Below are positions 23,518 to 26,590 of a stretch of DNA of 26,590 nt, piece after piece. How positions within the stretch are numbered: position 1 is the stretch's first letter; the number at the start of each line of letters is the position of its first letter. The notes beneath the pieces are model-generated. The model saw only the letters and a list, made by a program, of their open reading frames with translations, was not told where the DNA came from and ran no database searches. The translations under genes and the position numbers were made by a program. The stretch covers positions 1-26,590 of the forward strand of contig JAYVYJ010000333.1 of the NCBI GenBank assembly GCA_043784465.1. Direction: 5' to 3'. The stretch is from Roseiarcus sp043784465. Its GTDB lineage: Bacteria > Pseudomonadota > Alphaproteobacteria > Rhizobiales > Beijerinckiaceae.

Positions 23518-24338
23518 GAGGTGAGTGGCGGGCGGTCCAGCCCTGCGGGCGACAGGGTGAAAATCTCGACGCCGGTTTCCGTCACCGCCACCGTGTGCTC
23601 GAATTGGGCGGAGAGCGAGCGGTCGCGCGTCACCGCCGTCCAGCCGTCCGACAGCACCTTTACCGAGGGACCGCCGAGATTTATCATCGGCTCGATGGTG
23701 AAGAACATACCGGCTTTCAGCGGCGCGCCCTCCCCCCGCTTGCCGGCGTGCAAGATGTTGGGCTCGTCGTGGAACAGCCGCCCGAGCCCGTGGCCGCAAA
23801 AATCGCGCACCACCGAGCAGCGCTCGCTTTCCGCGTAAGTCTGGATCGCGTGGCCGATGTCGCCGACATGGCCGCCCGGCTTGACGGCGGCGACGCCCCG
23901 CAGCAGGCACTCGTAGGTGACTTCGATCAGCCGTTGCGCGCGCCGCGCGGGGTTGCCCGCCACGTACATACGGCTGGCGTCGCCGTGCCAGCCCTCGACC
24001 AGCAGCGTCACGTCGATGTTAAGAATGTCGCCGTCGCGCAGCGGCTTGTCGTCGGGAATGCCATGGCACACGACGTGATTGATCGATATGCAGCTCGATT
24101 TTCGGTAGCCGCGATAGAGGAGCGTCGCCGGGTAGGCGCCATGACTTTTGGCGAAATCGAAAATTACCTTGTCGAGTTCGTTGGTGGTGACGCCGGGCTT
24201 GACGAGCGGCACGAGCGCGTCGAGCGCCCGGGCGGTAAGCTGGCCCGCCTTGCGCATGCCCGCGAAGGATTCCTGGCCGTGCAGCTTGATGTGTCCATTG
24301 CGACGGCCCTGATGGGCGGAGGATTCGACGTAAGTCAT
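23514..24338 (-). CDS. map: methionine aminopeptidase, type I
   Basis: The 274-residue enzyme removes N-terminal methionine from new proteins. The five metal ligands are present: Asp109 (NIDVTLL), Asp120 (HGDASRM), His183 (GHGLGRLFH), Glu216 (FTIEPM) and Glu247 (FEHTVAV), and His92 lies in CHGIPDD. The start at MTYVESS follows the usual alphaproteobacterial pattern; a TTG three codons earlier is possible. No Shine-Dalgarno site is seen and an AATAAT-like -10 lies only 9-14 bases upstream, so the transcript may be leaderless or nearly so. Confidence 0.95.
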   Translation of the reverse strand: MTYVESSAHQGRRNGHIKLHGQESFAGMRKAGQLTARALDALVPLVKPGVTTNELDKVIFDFAKSHGAYPATLLYRGYRKSSCISINHVVCHGIPDDKPLRDGDILNIDVTLLVEGWHGDASRMYVAGNPARRAQRLIEVTYECLLRGVAAVKPGGHVGDIGHAIQTYAESERCSVVRDFCGHGLGRLFHDEPNILHAGKRGEGAPLKAGMFFTIEPMINLGGPSVKVLSDGWTAVTRDRSLSAQFEHTVAVTETGVEIFTLSPAGLDRPPLTS

Positions 24339-24441
24339 CGTACACAATTATTCGGCATGGGCCCTGCATTCAATGGCTGTCCTTCGCCGCAGCGCCAATA
24401 GATGATAAGGCGCGAGGCGATTTCATAGAACGGGAAAGCTC

Positions 24442-25188
24442 ATGTCCGACAGCGTGACCGCCGCCGTGCTGGTGATAGGCGACGAAATTCTCTCCGGTCG
24501 GACCAAGGATCGCAACGTCGGCTATATCGCCGAATATCTTTTTCGCGCCGGGGTGGACCTGCGCGAGGCGCGCATCGTGCCCGACGTGGAAGAGGAGATC
24601 GTGTCCGCTCTCAATGCGTTGAGGGCGCGCTACGATTACGTATTCACGACCGGGGGCATCGGGCCGACGCATGACGACATCACCGCCGATTGCGTGGCAG
24701 AAGCGTTCGGCGTCGAGATCGGCGAAGACCCTCGGGCGCTCGCGATCATGGGCGAGCGCTACAAGCCCGACGAGTTCACCCCCGCGCGTCGCCGCATGGC
24801 GCGCATCCCGCACGGCGCGTCGCTGATCGACAATCCCGTGTCGAAGGCGCCGGGCTTTCGGATCGGCAACGTCATCGTGATGGCGGGCGTGCCGAGCGTC
24901 ATGCAGTCGATGCTGGACGACGCGATTCGTGGCGTGCGCACGGGGACGCCGATGCTGAGCGTGACGGTCGAGGCGGGGGCCCTCCCCGAGGGCCTCTATG
25001 GCGACGCGCTGGGAGCGCTTGCGGCGGCGCGTCCGCTGGTCGCCATCGGCTCGTACCCCTCGTTCCGGGACGGCCAGTTCCGCAACCAAATCGTCGTACG
25101 CTCGAAGGACGAGGCGGCGCTGGGGGAGGCCCGCGCCGCCGTGGAGGCGATGGTGGGCGACATGCGGGGCGACGGCCGTCCGCTCTAG
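24442..25188 (+). CDS. CinA N-terminal-type molybdopterin-binding domain protein
   Basis: The 248-residue protein corresponds to the MoaB/MogA-like N-terminal domain of CinA. It begins AAVLVIGDEILSGRTKDRN and has VFTTGGIGPTHDDITADCVAEAFG and the later VSKAPGFRIGNVIVMAGVPSVMQ. The C-terminal nicotinamide-nucleotide amidohydrolase domain is absent, as is usual for this stand-alone form. A competence role is not implied. GGGAAAG precedes the ATG. It is divergent from map and lies 55 bp before gpt, probably in one transcript. Confidence 0.88.
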   Translation: MSDSVTAAVLVIGDEILSGRTKDRNVGYIAEYLFRAGVDLREARIVPDVEEEIVSALNALRARYDYVFTTGGIGPTHDDITADCVAEAFGVEIGEDPRALAIMGERYKPDEFTPARRRMARIPHGASLIDNPVSKAPGFRIGNVIVMAGVPSVMQSMLDDAIRGVRTGTPMLSVTVEAGALPEGLYGDALGALAAARPLVAIGSYPSFRDGQFRNQIVVRSKDEAALGEARAAVEAMVGDMRGDGRPL

Positions 25189-25243
25189 GAGCGGGGGCGC
25201 TGAATTGCTACAGGGGCGTGACGTTCAACGCACGAGGGGCGCG

Positions 25244-25732
25244 ATGACCAGCAACAAGGCCTTTCCCGTTTCCTGGGAGCAGTTTCACCGCGACGCGCGT
25301 GCGCTCGCCTGGCGGCTGGCGGGTTCGGGGCCGTTTAAGGGGCTCGTGGCGATCACGCGCGGCGGTCTGGTGCCCGCCGCCATCATCGCGCGCGAACTCG
25401 ACCTGCGGCTTATCGAGACGATCTGCATTTCGTCCTACGACGACCACAAGAAGCAGGCCGGGCTCAACATCATCAAGCCGATCTCCTCCGACCTTGCGGG
25501 CGACGGCGCCGGATTGCTGGTGATCGACGATCTCGTGGACACCGGCAAGACGGCGCGGGAGGTGCGCGAGATGCTGCCCCGCGCGCATTTCGCCACCGTC
25601 TACGCCAAGCCCGCCGGGCGGCCACTTGTGGACACGTTCATCACCGAAGTTTCGCAGGACACATGGATTTATTTCCCATGGGACATGGGCCTGAGCTTCC
25701 AGCCGCCGATCGCCACGGACGCGACGGGCTAA
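25244..25732 (+). CDS. gpt: xanthine-guanine phosphoribosyltransferase
   Basis: The 162-residue type I phosphoribosyltransferase salvages guanine and xanthine with PRPP. The PRPP loop LLVIDDLVDTGKT spans residues 91-103, and AITRGGLVPAAIIARELD supplies the other phosphate loop. WIYFPWD at the C-terminus is characteristic of Gpt. GAGGGG lies 4 bases before the ATG. The length matches the family. tRNA-Leu follows 46 bp downstream. Confidence 0.92.
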   Translation: MTSNKAFPVSWEQFHRDARALAWRLAGSGPFKGLVAITRGGLVPAAIIARELDLRLIETICISSYDDHKKQAGLNIIKPISSDLAGDGAGLLVIDDLVDTGKTAREVREMLPRAHFATVYAKPAGRPLVDTFITEVSQDTWIYFPWDMGLSFQPPIATDATG

Positions 25733-25778
25733 GACGGGATTTTCAAGCCCACGCGGCTGTGGCAAGACGTGCAAGCGT

Positions 25779-25864
25779 GCGGACGTGGCGAAACCGGTAG
25801 ACGCAAGAGACTTAAAATCTCTCGGCCCATGGCTGTGCGGGTTCGAGCCCCGCCGTCCGCACCA
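25779..25864 (+). tRNA. tRNA-Leu (anticodon UAA)
   Basis: An 86-base tRNA has acceptor arms GCGGACG and CGTCCGC, anticodon loop CTTAAAA giving TAA, a long variable arm, T-loop GTTCGAGCC, and an encoded CCA end. The long variable arm and the anticodon identify leucine. The sequence just after it looks like accessory DNA, so the tRNA is a possible past insertion site. Confidence 0.95.
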
Positions 25865-25886
25865 TAGGCGCTCGTCAGATTACAGC

Positions 25887-26037
25887 GCTGACGTAGCAGC
25901 TCATGGTCCAGGGTGCGCGCGGGCGTCAGCGAATGTTGCGCTTTCCCCGCCACACCCGTTGAAAATGTCCGTGCGAAGTGCCGATATTGCAGCGTTGATA
26001 TCGGCACGCCGATAAAATATTGTCCTACTACGTCAGC
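25887..26037. repeat. small segment bounded by 10-bp inverted repeats after tRNA-Leu
   Basis: GCTGACGTAG (25887-25896) and CTACGTCAGC (26028-26037) are exact inverted copies framing 151 bp. Inside is a second perfect dyad, GTGCCGATAT (25978-25987) and ATATCGGCAC (25998-26007), with a 10-base loop. No open reading frame of note lies within. It could be a MITE-like element, an operator region or a transcription stop; no target duplication is visible. Confidence 0.4.
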
Positions 26038-26075
26038 TTTTGCAGGCCAGGCAAATAGGAGGAGCAAGTCAAAAA

Positions 26076-26507
26076 ATGCATAGAATAGATTTGCTTTCGG
26101 ATATTCTTTTGTATAAACTGTACGAAAAACACATTTTATCCGACGAAGAGACTAATCTTTCTGTCAATGAAATGCGCGATTTATTTAAAGAAGACGTATC
26201 TTTAAACCTACTTCGCTCTGCACTCAGAATTTGCAACGGTCAATATTATGAGAAAAACAAGCATATAAGGAGGTCCGGAAACATAAATACCCGCACTCAG
26301 GGCGGCGTATCCCAGTCCCGCCACTACCGCGAGGGTGGCTTTGCCCGAAAGGAAAAACGAGAAGCCCTTCATCAACGCGTAGAGGAGAAACGGATGACCC
26401 TCGTTGCGCAATACCTGCAACAGATTGGCAAATCCCACGGTGTCCCGGGCGATGAGCCAGGGCTGAACCTCATCCCGCCAGGGCTCGTGGAAAAAATAGT
26501 GAAATAG
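26076..26507 (+). CDS. hypothetical AT-rich gene, probably chimeric after codon 64
   Basis: The frame gives 143 residues, but only the first roughly 64 (MHRIDLLSDILLYKLYEKHI onward to the NGQYYEKNKHI region) look like a protein. They are helical and charged, with AT-rich codon use unlike the neighbours. From about position 26275 the frame runs antisense to a GC-rich glycosyltransferase gene and loses meaning. GGAGGAG lies 11 bases before the ATG. I do not recognise the family. It is most likely the 5' part of a foreign gene cut by a recombination event. Confidence 0.4.
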   Translation: MHRIDLLSDILLYKLYEKHILSDEETNLSVNEMRDLFKEDVSLNLLRSALRICNGQYYEKNKHIRRSGNINTRTQGGVSQSRHYREGGFARKEKREALHQRVEEKRMTLVAQYLQQIGKSHGVPGDEPGLNLIPPGLVEKIVK

Positions 26508-26561
26508 GCAAACGCCCAACGCTTGAAAAAGGGTAATCCAGATAAAAGTAGTTCGTTTCAC
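26208..26561 (-). pseudogene. truncated glycosyltransferase (GT39/ArnT-like) gene fragment
   Basis: From a GTG at 26561 the minus strand codes a membrane start (FIWITLFQALGVCLFHYFF) and then WRDEVQPWLIARD and LLQVLRNEGHPFLLYALMKG. These are the N-terminal signature of polyprenyl-phosphate-sugar-dependent GT39-like membrane glycosyltransferases, with the Asp-Glu pair of the first periplasmic loop. Such proteins are normally 400 residues or more, but here the frame stops after 117. Roughly the last 25 residues are encoded by AT-rich DNA that belongs to the opposing frame. It is a gene remnant. Confidence 0.6.
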
Positions 26562-26590
26562 GGGGTAGGGTTTCCTAGGGCTACGGCAGC

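Overview
The window is GC-rich chromosomal DNA of an alphaproteobacterium, most likely of the order Hyphomicrobiales (Rhizobiales). The gene content fits this: an ethylmalonyl-CoA-pathway mesaconyl-CoA hydratase, an RpoE/ChrR-type ECF sigma and anti-sigma pair, an EcfG-like general-stress promoter, tlpA next to argH, and a CinA N-terminal domain protein as a stand-alone gene. The genus cannot be fixed from sequence reading alone; a metabolically versatile methylotroph or phototroph relative (Beijerinckiaceae/Methylocystaceae type) is plausible.

Layout. 1-1708 (+): yggT, mch and a small coupled unknown gene. 1700-6720 (-): a compact six-gene operon ligJ-ligK-ligI-ligA-ligB-ligC for the protocatechuate 4,5-cleavage pathway, leading through 4-carboxy-2-hydroxymuconate semialdehyde, 2-pyrone-4,6-dicarboxylate, oxalomesaconate and carboxy-hydroxy-oxoadipate to pyruvate and oxaloacetate. 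No LigU/PmdU-type isomerase, regulator or transporter is present. 6873-14399: a membrane-lipid and stress island. It holds DUF2177 and DUF1295 membrane proteins, an ECF sigma factor with its ChrR zinc/cupin anti-sigma factor, an FAD oxidoreductase, a DUF1365 protein, a second membrane protein, a CFA-like methyltransferase and a CFA synthase. Two sites of the form [T/C]GATCC-N18-TA[T/A]G lie exactly in front of the sigma gene and the methyltransferase gene, which suggests one regulon similar to the singlet-oxygen regulon of Rhodobacter.

14433-18838: argH (-) and tlpA (+), divergent with only 12 bp between start codons, then about 1.17 kb without an intact gene, then argG (+). The gap contains a 145-bp palindromic repeat, a hicB antitoxin relic with an in-frame stop, and a strongly AT-rich stretch. 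18813-19589 (-): a YqjE-like/YqjD-like membrane pair behind an EcfG-type promoter. 19712-25732: housekeeping genes, namely yggS (-), rpmB (+) with a clear sigma-70 promoter and terminator, thiolase (+), a deaminase, radC and map (-), then cinA-like and gpt (+).

25779-26590: tRNA-Leu(UAA) followed by an accessory junction, where an AT-rich gene start and a truncated glycosyltransferase gene run into each other. The most interesting parts are the ECF/ChrR lipid island with its paired promoters, the palindromic repeat family (one copy inside the lig operon), and the scarred DNA before argG and after the tRNA.
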